Shown: positions 24,992 through 33,766 of the stretch, in pieces
How the letters are laid out: each line of letters begins with the position of its first letter
Numbering within the stretch: the first letter of the stretch is position 1
DNA from: NAK19 sp034434515
GTDB lineage: Bacteria > Chloroflexota > Anaerolineae > Anaerolineales > UBA4823
DNA length: 64,000 nt
Direction of reading: 5' to 3'
Assembly (NCBI GenBank): GCA_034434515.1
Contig: DAOTZA010000229.1
Coordinates: forward strand, 11,734-75,733
Notes under the pieces: model-generated
The model's database searches: none
Seen by the model: only the letters and a program-made list of their open reading frames with translations
What the model was told of the DNA's origin: nothing
Made by a program: the position numbers and the translations under genes

Positions 24992-26113
24992 ATGACAGTT
25001 CGTTTAATGCAAGGAAACGAGGCAGTTGGCTGGGGAGCCATTGCGGCGGGTTGTCGTTTTTATGCCGGCTATCCCATTACCCCATCCACGGAAATTGCGG
25101 AAATGCTCTCCCGCGAATTACCTAAGCTGGGGGGAATTTTCATTCAGATGGAAGATGAGATAGCCAGCTTAGCTGCCTGTATTGGGGCGTCGGTGGGAGG
25201 ACTGAAGGCAATGACTGCCACCAGCGGGCCTGGATTTTCCTTAATGCAGGAGCACATCGGTTATGCTGCCATGGCAGAAGTCCCATGTGTGATTGTAAAC
25301 GTTCAGCGCCTGGGTCCAAGCACCGGACAACCGACCAGCCCTTCTCAAGGCGATGTTATGCAAGCGCGCTGGGGAACACATGGCGATCATCCCATCATCG
25401 TCTTATATCCAACCTCGGTGCCAGAAGCTTTTGACCTGACCGTTACTGCTTTCAATATGGCTGAAAAGTATCGCACGCCGGTGATCTTGTTGATGGACGA
25501 AGTAGTCGGTCACATGCGAGAGCGATTTGAGTCTCCAGCCATGGAAGAGATACAGGTTGTTGATCGAATGGGAACCGATGTTCCTCCTGAATGGTATAAA
25601 CCCTTTGGGGACACAATCAGTGATGTTCCCCCCATGCCGAGTTTTGGCTCAGGATATCGATATCATATTACCGGCTTATATCATGATCCCATGGGATATC
25701 CCACCCAACGGCTGGACGAGATTACCCCCTGGATCGAACGGGTGCATCGGAAAATTAACGGCCATTTGGAGGACATTCTTTTATACAAAGAAGAGAATCT
25801 CGAGGAAGCCAATACGGTAATTGTCGCTTATGGCGCAACCGCGCGCAGTGCCCGCCATGCTATGAAACTGGCTCGTCAGCATCGACACCATGTTGGCATG
25901 GTGACGCTTTATACAATTTGGCCGTTTCCTGAAGAAGTGATCCAGAGAGTGGGGCGGATTGCACGGCGGATTGTTGTACCTGAGATGAATTTGGGACAGT
26001 TAGCCCTTGAGGTCGAGCGATTGGTTGGTCGCCATAAGGTTATTCGGGTGAACCGGGCGGATGGTGAAATGATTTCGCCCCAGATGATCCTGGATGCGTT
26101 GGAAGGAGCTTAA
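24992..26113 (+). CDS. korA: 2-oxoacid:acceptor oxidoreductase, alpha subunit
   Basis: 373-aa pyrimidine-binding domain subunit of a 2-oxoglutarate (or related 2-oxoacid) oxidoreductase. QGNEAVGWGAIAAGCRFYAGYPITPSTEIAE at the N-terminus and EDEIASLAACIGAS near residue 50 are diagnostic; TSGPGFSLMQE near residue 80 lines the thiamine site. The gamma domain is not fused. RBS AAGGAGG lies 6 bases before the ATG. With the neighbouring subunits it decarboxylates a 2-oxoacid to acyl-CoA while reducing ferredoxin. Confidence 0.93.
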   Translation: MTVRLMQGNEAVGWGAIAAGCRFYAGYPITPSTEIAEMLSRELPKLGGIFIQMEDEIASLAACIGASVGGLKAMTATSGPGFSLMQEHIGYAAMAEVPCVIVNVQRLGPSTGQPTSPSQGDVMQARWGTHGDHPIIVLYPTSVPEAFDLTVTAFNMAEKYRTPVILLMDEVVGHMRERFESPAMEEIQVVDRMGTDVPPEWYKPFGDTISDVPPMPSFGSGYRYHITGLYHDPMGYPTQRLDEITPWIERVHRKINGHLEDILLYKEENLEEANTVIVAYGATARSARHAMKLARQHRHHVGMVTLYTIWPFPEEVIQRVGRIARRIVVPEMNLGQLALEVERLVGRHKVIRVNRADGEMISPQMILDALEGA

Positions 26114-26115
26114 GC

Positions 26116-26988
26116 ATGGCAAAAAGTGAGCATACGGCATATGCCTATCTGCGGACAACCAAAAAGTTTCCCAATATCTGGTGTGCGGGGTGTGGTATTG
26201 GTATTGTAATGGGTGCGCTTATTCGGGCGATTGACCGTATTGGCCTGGACAAAGATGACGTAGCAGTTGTTTCCGGTATTGGTTGTTCGGGAAGAATGCC
26301 GGTTTATTTAGATTTCAATACAATGCATACCACTCACGGGCGGGCATTAGCCTTTGCGACGGGCTTGAAACTCGCCCAACCGAAATTGCATGTCATTGTT
26401 GTGATGGGGGATGGAGATGCGCTGGCGATTGGAGGAAATCACTTCATTCATGCCGCGCGGCGCAACATTGATCTGACTGCGATTGTGATTAATAATGCCA
26501 TCTATGGTATGACTGGAGGCCAGTATAGCCCGACAACACCTCTTGAGATGCGGGCTGCTACAGCACCCTATGGACATGTGGAGCCGCCCTTTCCAATCTG
26601 TGAACTCTCGATTGCGGCTGGAGCCACCTTCGTTGCCCGGAGTACGGTATATCATGCCGTCGAACTGGACAAGCTCATTGAAAAAGCGATTCGCAAAGTT
26701 GGATTCAGTGTGGTCGAAGCAGTCAGTTACTGTCATACGACCTATGGACGAATGAACAAAATGGGCAGTGCCGTGGATATGATGCGTATACTGAAAGATC
26801 ACAGCATTTCACTGGCAGCAGCCGAAAAACTGATGCCAGAGGAACGGGCAATGAAGATCGTCCGCGGCGTGCTGCACGATGTGGAAAAACCAGATTATCT
26901 AACTCTGTATAACCGGGTCATCGAACGAGCGAAGGCAACGATCAGCGGAAAGGAATTTCTCCGCGCCGGCCCAGGAGGTTTGGAATGA
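26116..26988 (+). CDS. korB: 2-oxoacid:acceptor oxidoreductase, beta subunit (TPP-binding)
   Basis: 290-aa thiamine-diphosphate subunit. WCAGCGIGIVMGA near residue 22 gives two Fe-S ligand cysteines, GDGDALAIGGNHF near residue 97 starts the TPP motif and NNAIYGMTGGQYSPTTP near residue 126 ends it. The GGQYSPTTP element is characteristic of 2-oxoglutarate-type enzymes, favouring KorB over pyruvate or indolepyruvate enzymes. Begins 2 bases after korA and overlaps korC. Confidence 0.93.
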   Translation: MAKSEHTAYAYLRTTKKFPNIWCAGCGIGIVMGALIRAIDRIGLDKDDVAVVSGIGCSGRMPVYLDFNTMHTTHGRALAFATGLKLAQPKLHVIVVMGDGDALAIGGNHFIHAARRNIDLTAIVINNAIYGMTGGQYSPTTPLEMRAATAPYGHVEPPFPICELSIAAGATFVARSTVYHAVELDKLIEKAIRKVGFSVVEAVSYCHTTYGRMNKMGSAVDMMRILKDHSISLAAAEKLMPEERAMKIVRGVLHDVEKPDYLTLYNRVIERAKATISGKEFLRAGPGGLE

Positions 26989-27557
26989 AAGCCAAAGATC
27001 ACAACGGAAGAATTGAAATTCGCTTGGCTGGGGAAGGTGGTCAGGGAATGATCCTGGCAGGGGTGATTTTGGCAGAAGCGGCTGCAATTTACGATGGAAA
27101 AAATGTTGTCCAGACCCAAACCTACGGTCCTGAAGCGCGGGGTGGGGCAAGCAAAGCTGAGGTAGTGATTAGTAATGAACCGATTGATTACCCTGAGGTA
27201 ATATCAGCAGATGTGTTAGTAGCTATGAGTCAGGAGGCCTGTGACAAATATGCCTCCAACTTGAAAAAAGACGGTTTGCTCATTGTTGATATTGACAAAG
27301 TCAAGCGGGTGCCGCTAACCAGTGCGATTAAGATTCCTATCACACGGGCGGCCATTGAATCATCCGGCAAGGCGATTACTGCCAATGTGGTCGCTTTGGG
27401 AGTGTTAGTTGGCTTAACAGGCATTGTAAGTCGAGAAGCCATCGAAAAAGCCATTCTGGCGCGGGCGCCAAAAGGTACAGAGGAAATGAACTATAAGGCG
27501 CTGGAGCGCGGTTTTGCAGAAGCAGAAGCGTTGCTAACGATAAAGCAGAAAGCCTAA
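26985..27557 (+). CDS. korC: 2-oxoacid:acceptor oxidoreductase, gamma subunit
   Basis: 190-aa subunit of the catalytic complex. The start LAGEGGQGMILAGVILAEAA and QTQTYGPEARGGASKAEVVIS near residue 44 identify the family. It holds the CoA-proximal domain in related enzymes. Start overlaps korB by 4 bases; its 3' end overlaps the convergent chromate-transporter-like gene by 24 bases. Confidence 0.93.
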   Translation: MKAKDHNGRIEIRLAGEGGQGMILAGVILAEAAAIYDGKNVVQTQTYGPEARGGASKAEVVISNEPIDYPEVISADVLVAMSQEACDKYASNLKKDGLLIVDIDKVKRVPLTSAIKIPITRAAIESSGKAITANVVALGVLVGLTGIVSREAIEKAILARAPKGTEEMNYKALERGFAEAEALLTIKQKA

Positions 27558-28091
27558 CATCGCCGTTACGACAACGATCACGGCCGGGTTGATTTTGGTG
27601 AACGTCAGAGTTGCAAAAACAGCCATGGCAATGATGGCTTTATCTAGACCGTGAGAGATTGCTGTCTGCCAACCAAGTTTCTTTACCCCCCAAACGGTAT
27701 ATGCCATGTCGTACGCTGTCCATAACAGCAACCCTACCACTGCCGGCCGGACGGCTTTTAACATCGCCTGCACGGTTTGGCTATCTTTGACACCATAGAA
27801 AAAGACTATCATCACTAACATGAGGACTGTCGTTGGGAAGACAGTGCCAAAGGCTGCAGCAATTGCGCCAGGGATGCCGGCGAGTTTGTAACCGACAAAA
27901 GCCGAAACCTGAGGAGCGATTGGCCCGGGTAAAGCATTTCCGACTGCCACTGCATCGGCAAATTCTTCGGAAGTCACCCAGCCTGCTGTGGTTGTTTCGC
28001 GTTGCATCAGGGCAAGAGAAGCGGGTCCACCACCCCAGGAGAACATTGCCACACGGGTAAAGAGTACGAAGATATCCCACAGAGTTGCCAT
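27534..28091 (-). CDS. Chromate transporter family protein, single CHR domain
   Basis: 185-aa membrane protein with one CHR domain: FTRVAMFSWGGGPASLALM at residues 11-29, ADAVAVGNALPGPIAPQVSAFVGYK near residue 44 and the repeated hydrophobic helices to the C-terminus. Canonical ChrA is about 390 aa with two such domains; short forms usually occur as adjacent pairs, but no second copy is next to this one. Chromate export is a family role and unproven here. AAGGAG precedes the ATG. Confidence 0.88.
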   Translation of the reverse strand: MATLWDIFVLFTRVAMFSWGGGPASLALMQRETTTAGWVTSEEFADAVAVGNALPGPIAPQVSAFVGYKLAGIPGAIAAAFGTVFPTTVLMLVMIVFFYGVKDSQTVQAMLKAVRPAVVGLLLWTAYDMAYTVWGVKKLGWQTAISHGLDKAIIAMAVFATLTFTKINPAVIVVVTAMLGFLLYR

Positions 28092-28208
28092 ATTGCTCCT
28101 TCATTAAAGTAATTTGGATGGGAGAATTTTAGCACAAGCCAGAAGAAGTCTGACGATCCTATTTGGTGTGTTAAATGTGGGCAAGGCAGGGGTGACATCC
28201 TATAACGG

Positions 28209-28251
28209 AGAAGCCATGCTCTTTTTTTAATGAAATCAGAGCATGGCTTCT
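28209..28251 (-). terminator. Perfect 14-bp stem-loop after the mevalonate-module genes
   Basis: AGAAGCCATGCTCT (28209-28222) and AGAGCATGGCTTCT (28238-28251) form a perfect inverted repeat with a 15-base loop. It lies 34 bases beyond the stop of the leftward DUF35 gene, where a terminator is expected. The T-run is in the loop and not after the stem, so it may be a structural 3' end. Confidence 0.6.
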
Positions 28252-28285
28252 GATTTGATCGGAATAAGGGTTAATTTGAAGGTTA

Positions 28286-28690
28286 TTAACTTGCTTGCAA
28301 AACGGGTCGGAACTTGTATCCGTAAATGATCATGCCGCGTTCATCGCCATCGGTGCGGATTTTGCGGGTGACCATTTCGACTGGCATACCAATTTTCACC
28401 TCTTTGCCATTTACATCAGTTAATTGAGCGGTGACAATCGGGCCTTCTTCGAGTCTGACCAGTGCGACGGTATAAGGGGTATATTCTTCAAATCCGGCAG
28501 GTGGCTCGTATATTGTTGCAAAGGAATAGACTTCCCCGCGGCCGCTGAACTGATAAGGTTCACGGGCGTCCTTACCGCATTCAGGGCAGACATCGCGCGG
28601 GGGGAATAGTTTGGCGTCACAATGAGGGCAAACTTCTCCCACTAACCCATATCTTTGCTGCCGTAATCTCCAATGACGAGGGATTTCCAT
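28286..28690 (-). CDS. DUF35 OB-fold / zinc-ribbon acyl-CoA-binding protein
   Basis: 134-aa protein with a rubredoxin-like zinc ribbon (CPHCDAKLFPPRDVCPECG near residue 20) followed by an OB-fold (GEVYSFATIYEPPAGFEEYTPYTVALVRLEEG). In archaea DUF35 proteins scaffold the acetoacetyl-CoA thiolase/HMG-CoA synthase complex, channelling acetoacetyl-CoA. Lying beside HMG-CoA synthase here supports the same role. Start at ATG 28690 is fixed by AAGGAG 6 bases upstream; a longer frame to 28744 lacks one. Confidence 0.88.
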   Translation of the reverse strand: MEIPRHWRLRQQRYGLVGEVCPHCDAKLFPPRDVCPECGKDAREPYQFSGRGEVYSFATIYEPPAGFEEYTPYTVALVRLEEGPIVTAQLTDVNGKEVKIGMPVEMVTRKIRTDGDERGMIIYGYKFRPVLQAS

Positions 28691-28763
28691 ACACATCTCC
28701 TTTTTCCCAATGTTCTTTTCTTCACATAGTATAGCGAAAATCAACTATCAAGAACTATCAGCT

Positions 28764-29846
28764 TTATTTCATCGTTAGCTTGCCGCGTTGACGGACATAT
28801 TGCGCGTAATCGATAGGCACTCGCCGGGCAATATAATCTCTGGTTTTCAGGGCTAAATCACGGCGTTCCCGGATCGCATCGGTGACCAGGATAGAAAAGG
28901 CGTCTGAACCTGCACCCGAGCCAAAAGATACAACCAGGATTCGATCACCTGGATCAGCTATATCGAGGATGGCTGTAAGCCCAATGATTGCCGCTCCAGC
29001 ATAGGTGTTGCCAATGCTACCGACCAGTAAACCGGGTGCAATCTGTTCTTGTCTGAACCCAAGCTGAGCTGCGACTTTCTGGGGGAATTTAAGATTCGGC
29101 TGATGAAAGACTGCATAGCGGTAGTCAGAGGGTTGGGTACCAGAAGCCTCTAGCAGGGTTTGGGCGGCGTTGGTGATGTGCTTGAAATAGGCTGGGTCAC
29201 CGGTAAAGCGTTGAGCGTGTTCCGGGTATTTTTGATATTGGCGGCGAAAGAAGTCCGGCGTGTCGGTGACAAAAGAGTAGGTGTGTTCGACTATGGCGAG
29301 CGATGCTTCTGCTGGGCCAAAGACAAAAGCAGCCCCACCTGCTCCGGCAGTGTATTCGAGAGCATCGCCTGGTCTCCCTTGAGCAGTATCCATTCCGATT
29401 GCCATGGCGTAATCTGCCATGCCTGATCCGACAAAGGCGATAGCGGCCACCATGGCTTCGGTGCCGGCCTTACAAGCAAATTCCCAATCTCCAGCCTGGA
29501 TATGCGGCGCGGCGCCGAGCGCTTCTGCCACAATTGTAGAAGTGGGTTTTACAGCATATGGATGGGATTCTGAACCTACCCAAATGGCGCGTAGTTGATT
29601 TGCAGCGATGCGGGCGCGCTTCATTGCATTGCGGGCAGCTTCAATGGACATGGTGGCAACGTCTTCGTCCAGACCCGGGACGGATTTCTCTTTGATAGGT
29701 AAAGCAGCTTGTCCATCAGTCCACACCCGAGCCACTTCCATGGCTGGCAGGCGATATTGGGGGACATAAGCGCCGTAGCCAACAATTCCAACGGCGCGAT
29801 GGGGTTTTAGAAGCAGGTTTTTAGATTTGGGTTCAGATTGGTTCAC
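28764..29846 (-). CDS. Hydroxymethylglutaryl-CoA synthase (archaeal/bacterial type)
   Basis: 360-aa thiolase-superfamily synthase condensing acetyl-CoA with acetoacetyl-CoA. The catalytic triad is visible: Glu93 in GSESHPYAV, Cys125 in EFACKAGTEA and His248 in FHQPN. VGIVGYGAYVPQYRLP at residues 19-34 is the archaeal-type N-terminus. The shorter length distinguishes it from the roughly 390-520-aa enzymes of Gram-positives and eukaryotes. Overlaps the reductase gene by 4 bases. Confidence 0.9.
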   Translation of the reverse strand: MNQSEPKSKNLLLKPHRAVGIVGYGAYVPQYRLPAMEVARVWTDGQAALPIKEKSVPGLDEDVATMSIEAARNAMKRARIAANQLRAIWVGSESHPYAVKPTSTIVAEALGAAPHIQAGDWEFACKAGTEAMVAAIAFVGSGMADYAMAIGMDTAQGRPGDALEYTAGAGGAAFVFGPAEASLAIVEHTYSFVTDTPDFFRRQYQKYPEHAQRFTGDPAYFKHITNAAQTLLEASGTQPSDYRYAVFHQPNLKFPQKVAAQLGFRQEQIAPGLLVGSIGNTYAGAAIIGLTAILDIADPGDRILVVSFGSGAGSDAFSILVTDAIRERRDLALKTRDYIARRVPIDYAQYVRQRGKLTMK

Positions 29847-31138
29847 GATGACTTTCTCCAGGATTGTAAGATTTGTTGGGCAAAATCAATTCGGATATTT
29901 TGAGAGACTACCAGTTGGTGAGCTAATTTCTCGATCTCGTCACCTTGCGCGCCGGCTGCTATGGCTACCTGGCGGGCGTGAAGCGCCATATGACCGCGCT
30001 GAATGCCTTCAGTTGCCAATGCACGCAGAGCAGCCAGGTTTTGGGCTAACCCCACCGAGACGATAATCTCAGCTAATTCCTGAGCCGTTTCAACGCCCAG
30101 GAGTTTTAGGGCTAACTTTGCAGTGGGATGAACTTTGGTTGCACCTCCGACAATCCCAACAGCTAAAGGAAGTTCCAGGGTGCCAACCAGGTTTCCTTGG
30201 TCATCCTTCCCCCACTGACTGAGTGAGGTGTATTTTCCAGAGCGCGCTGCGTAAGCATGAGCTCCGGCTTCAACGGCCCGCCAGTCGTTGCCGGTGGCAA
30301 TCAGCACGGCATCGATTCCATTCATAATCCCCTTATTATGGGTGGCTGCCCGATAGGGGTCACTGGCCGCAAATGCCCAGGCAGCAATAATGCCATCTCT
30401 TGTAGCCTCGCCCGGAATGCTTTCTTGTTGGAGTTGCTCTGCCGGAATCACACAAGCTGCGCGAGCAAGGCGTTTATCTGCCAGATTGCTCAGGATACGC
30501 AGATGAACTTTGCCACCGCTAATTGACTCAATTAATGGGGTAAGCTTTTCAACGGCGGTGTTGATGGCGTTGGCTCCCATGGCGTCGCGTACATCCATGA
30601 TCAAGTGCAGCACAAGGAACACGCCAATTGGCGAGTCTTCGATAACTCGAACTTCGATGTCTTTGGGTCCGCCTCCAAGGTTTTGAAGAACTGGATCGCA
30701 TTTTGCAGCTTCAGCAAGGATTGTTTCTTTTTCAGAAAGCAGACGATGGCGGGCAAGGTAAGGGTTTACCAGATCGAGGATTTGGATTTGACCAATCATC
30801 AAAGGCAGATCGGCTTGGGCGTGGAAGCCGCCGGTTTGGCGAGCGAGCTTCGCCATGTAAGAGGCCCCGGCAACTACGGATGGCTCTTCAATGGCCATAG
30901 GTACGAGCACTTCCCGGCCATTAACAATGAAATTCAGTGCAATGCCTAATGGCAATGGATGAATGCCAATCACATTTTCGATCATATGATCGGCAAGGTC
31001 CAGAGAGAATCCCGCCTGCCCGGCAAGGATCGAGAGATCTTTCTCCTCTAGCCATCCTTGCTGTACCAGTTGCTGCTGTCGTTCGGTTAGCGACAAATTA
31101 TAGAAGCCAGATAAACGTGATGACTTTTTCAATCTCAT
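29843..31138 (-). CDS. Hydroxymethylglutaryl-CoA reductase, class II
   Basis: 431-aa reductase making mevalonate from HMG-CoA. Family catalytic residues are present: glutamate in AIEEPSVVAGASY (84/85), Lys269 in HNKGIMNGID, Asp285 in GNDWR and His383 in GHMALHARQ. The ENVIG motif at 54-58 and DVRDAMGAN at 182-190 fit class II (Pseudomonas/Staphylococcus-like), which may use NADH or NADPH. No N-terminal membrane region. First gene of the leftward HMGR-HMGS-DUF35 unit. Confidence 0.93.
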   Translation of the reverse strand: MRLKKSSRLSGFYNLSLTERQQQLVQQGWLEEKDLSILAGQAGFSLDLADHMIENVIGIHPLPLGIALNFIVNGREVLVPMAIEEPSVVAGASYMAKLARQTGGFHAQADLPLMIGQIQILDLVNPYLARHRLLSEKETILAEAAKCDPVLQNLGGGPKDIEVRVIEDSPIGVFLVLHLIMDVRDAMGANAINTAVEKLTPLIESISGGKVHLRILSNLADKRLARAACVIPAEQLQQESIPGEATRDGIIAAWAFAASDPYRAATHNKGIMNGIDAVLIATGNDWRAVEAGAHAYAARSGKYTSLSQWGKDDQGNLVGTLELPLAVGIVGGATKVHPTAKLALKLLGVETAQELAEIIVSVGLAQNLAALRALATEGIQRGHMALHARQVAIAAGAQGDEIEKLAHQLVVSQNIRIDFAQQILQSWRKSS

Positions 31139-31224
31139 GTCATCTTTTTACCCCCCTACTTCTGGCAAAAACTATCAGCTTGATGACTATTTATACCACG
31201 AGTCTGGATCGTGAAGCTAAAACA

Positions 31225-31253
31225 TTGGGAAAACGACAAAAATAGTGTAAAAT
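31225..31253 (+). promoter_or_regulatory. Promoter of the GAF sensor kinase gene
   Basis: TTGGGA (31225-31230), 17-base spacer, TAAAAT (31248-31253). Transcription would begin near 31260, about 17 bases before the ATG, leaving room for the AAGG ribosome site. Confidence 0.5.
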
Positions 31254-31276
31254 ATTGTTTAAGGAACGGAAGGGAT

Positions 31277-32950
31277 ATGCCTATATTAACTCGGGAGCAG
31301 CTCGAAGAACGGTTGACTTCGTTACACCGGGTCAGTTTGGAACTGGTGAGTGATCTGTCTTTAGATACGGTTTTAGAACGAATTGTCCGCTTAGCACGAG
31401 AAGAAGTAGATGCGGATTATGCGGCTTTGGGGGTGTTTGACGAAGCCGGCAATCTGGTGCAATTCATCCCGATTGGGATGAATGAAGAGGAGATCAAGAG
31501 CATGCCATACCCTCCCAAAGGGTTGGGTTTATTGGGAGCATTAAAGCAGGAAAAAAAGACGCTACGGGTCAGTGATATCCAGAAAGACCCGCGTAGTGTT
31601 GGCTTTCCACCAGGCCATCCACCCATGCGTACCTTTTTAGGAGTGCCTATACTCTTTGGCGAACAGGTATTAGGGCAAATCTACTTAACCGATAAATTGG
31701 GTGGCGAGGAATTTACTGAACAAGATGAAAGGGTGATCGAAACACTGGCTGCCTATGCGGGAGTTGCGATTAATAACGCCTGGCTCATTCGAGCCTTGAC
31801 CGAACGCGACCGGACCCTGACAAAGAAAAATGAGGATTTGACGCTGATCAACACCGTAGCAGCCGCGATAACTCGCTCCCTGGATCTGGACGAGATTTTG
31901 CAGAAGACCCTTACCAGCGTAATGGAATACCTGAAGGTTGAAAATGGGGAGATTTTTTTGAAGGATGACAACGGGTCAGATTATCGCCTCGTTGCTCATC
32001 AAGGAAAATTTAACGGGCATTTATTTACCCGTGATGTATTTCGCATCGGGGAGGGAATCGTTGGTGAGGTTGCCGAGAGCGGACAGCCATACATCAGTAA
32101 AAATGTTGGCAAAGAGGTGCGTTACCTGCGCCAAAAAGTCTTCGAGGAGGGCTGCCGTTGGGTAGCGGCCTTTCCCTTAATGGCTCGCGGCTCGGTTATT
32201 GGGGTCATGGTTGTGGCTCATCATCAGGAAATCGTTATCGAGACCCCACAAGCGGAGTTGTTAGAGGCGATCACCTCATGGGCGGGGATAACGATTGAAA
32301 ATGTTGTTCTGCAACAGCAAGCCCAAAGGTTAGCTGTGCTAGAGGAACGCGAACGAATTGGAATGGACCTCCACGATGGAATCATACAATCCATCTATGC
32401 TGTAGGGCTTGCCTTAGATTATGCTCGCGTTGCTTTGGATGAAGACCCACAGCAAGCAAAGCAAAAGATTGAGCAAGCAATTGATGGATTAAATAAGACC
32501 ATCCGCGATATTCGCGCTTATATCCTCGACTTGCGACCGCGAGAGCTGTACGGTAATAATTTGATCCAGAATCTGAACCGGTTGGTCGATGAATACCGGG
32601 TCAATACTTTGTCGGAGGCAACCCTGACTGCTCCTGAAGATGGATTGGTGGGATTGCCGGTTTCTCATGCAACAGCCTTGTTCCATATCTGTCAGGAAGC
32701 CCTGGCAAATGTTGCCAAACATGCGCATGCACGGCGAGTTGACGTGCGACTCTGGGCTACACGAGATCGGGTGTTGCTCGAAGTGGCAGACAATGGGGAG
32801 GGTTTTGATCTGCGGCAGATGAGCATCACATTGGGACATGGCTTGTCCAACATGCATATTCGCGCCCGTAAGGTCGGGGGAGATGTGGAGATTACCTCAG
32901 CACCCGGAGAAGGGACGACCGTGCTGGCGTGGGTTCCGAGACGCAAGTGA
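31277..32950 (+). CDS. GAF-GAF sensor histidine kinase (NarL/DesK type)
   Basis: 557-aa soluble kinase. Two GAF domains (residues about 15-185 and 200-350) precede a HisKA_3 domain with ERERIGMDLHDGIIQSIY; His366 is the phosphorylation site. The HATPase domain has HICQEALANVAKHA and DNGEGFD near residue 515. No membrane helix, so the signal is intracellular, perhaps a ligand or redox cue bound by GAF. Such kinases normally pair with a LuxR-type regulator, but none is encoded nearby. Start at 31277 set by the AAGG-type site. Confidence 0.9.
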   Translation: MPILTREQLEERLTSLHRVSLELVSDLSLDTVLERIVRLAREEVDADYAALGVFDEAGNLVQFIPIGMNEEEIKSMPYPPKGLGLLGALKQEKKTLRVSDIQKDPRSVGFPPGHPPMRTFLGVPILFGEQVLGQIYLTDKLGGEEFTEQDERVIETLAAYAGVAINNAWLIRALTERDRTLTKKNEDLTLINTVAAAITRSLDLDEILQKTLTSVMEYLKVENGEIFLKDDNGSDYRLVAHQGKFNGHLFTRDVFRIGEGIVGEVAESGQPYISKNVGKEVRYLRQKVFEEGCRWVAAFPLMARGSVIGVMVVAHHQEIVIETPQAELLEAITSWAGITIENVVLQQQAQRLAVLEERERIGMDLHDGIIQSIYAVGLALDYARVALDEDPQQAKQKIEQAIDGLNKTIRDIRAYILDLRPRELYGNNLIQNLNRLVDEYRVNTLSEATLTAPEDGLVGLPVSHATALFHICQEALANVAKHAHARRVDVRLWATRDRVLLEVADNGEGFDLRQMSITLGHGLSNMHIRARKVGGDVEITSAPGEGTTVLAWVPRRK

Positions 32951-33762
32951 TGGAATTTATTTCCAGCCGCAACAACCCAAGAATTAAAGAAATTCGTTTA
33001 CTAAAACAGGCAAAAGTCCGCCGTCAGAGCGGATTTTGTATTGTTGAGGGAATCTGGCATTTTATCGAAGCGGTTGAAGCATGGAAACAAGGTGCGTATG
33101 CCTCACTTGTGCGCGTTTTCTATGCGCCAAGCCTTCTGAAAAGCGAGATTGCGCTTGAAACCATTCAGGAAGTTGCTCGGCGAGGCATACCTTGCTTTAG
33201 TGTCGAGGAGGGAGTATTCCGCTCAATAGCGGAGAAAGAGAATCCACAAGGGATTCTGGCGATTGTGCGACTACGTCAACCAGCGCTAGAAGATTTGAAC
33301 CCCAGAGAACTAAGCTGGATGGTTGGTTTAGTGGAGCCGCAAGATCCGGGCAATGTCGGTACAATCCTGCGAACGATGGACGCGGTGGGCGCCCAGGGTC
33401 TCTTTCTCATCGATGGCGGGGTTGATCCTTTTCATCTTGAAGTCAGCCGTGCTAGTATGGGGGCTGTCTTCTGGATACCGACTATGCAGGTTTCTTTTCA
33501 GGAGATGATCCATTGGGCTGCGTTTAACGAAATCACAATCTATGGCACATCTGCCCATGCGACCAAGCTTTATAACGAAATCCTTCGGTTTGATAGACCT
33601 TGTATATTGTTGCTGGGGAACGAACGGCATGGATTGACGGAACCTCAACGTCAGGCCTGTCACGAATTGTTGAGACTACCCATGAGTGGGAGAGTATCTT
33701 CTCTGAATCTTGCGGTTGCGGCAGGAGTGATGCTCTACTACATGCAACAAAAGCTGAGCTAG
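32950..33762 (+). CDS. TrmH/SpoU-family RNA 2'-O-methyltransferase
   Basis: 270-aa SPOUT methyltransferase modifying rRNA or tRNA ribose. The N-terminal substrate-binding domain starts with ISSRNNPRIKEIRLL. The SPOUT motifs are LVEPQDPGNVGTILRTMDA near residue 131, LLLGNERHGL near residue 225 and LPMSGRVSSLNLAVAAGVMLY near residue 245. The exact RNA target is unknown. The start ATG shares one base with the kinase stop. Confidence 0.9.
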   Translation: MEFISSRNNPRIKEIRLLKQAKVRRQSGFCIVEGIWHFIEAVEAWKQGAYASLVRVFYAPSLLKSEIALETIQEVARRGIPCFSVEEGVFRSIAEKENPQGILAIVRLRQPALEDLNPRELSWMVGLVEPQDPGNVGTILRTMDAVGAQGLFLIDGGVDPFHLEVSRASMGAVFWIPTMQVSFQEMIHWAAFNEITIYGTSAHATKLYNEILRFDRPCILLLGNERHGLTEPQRQACHELLRLPMSGRVSSLNLAVAAGVMLYYMQQKLS

Positions 33763-33766
33763 GAAA

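Noticed and set aside
26347..26802. 151-codon open frame antisense to korB
   Set aside because: Shadow of korB, which has full TPP and Fe-S motifs.
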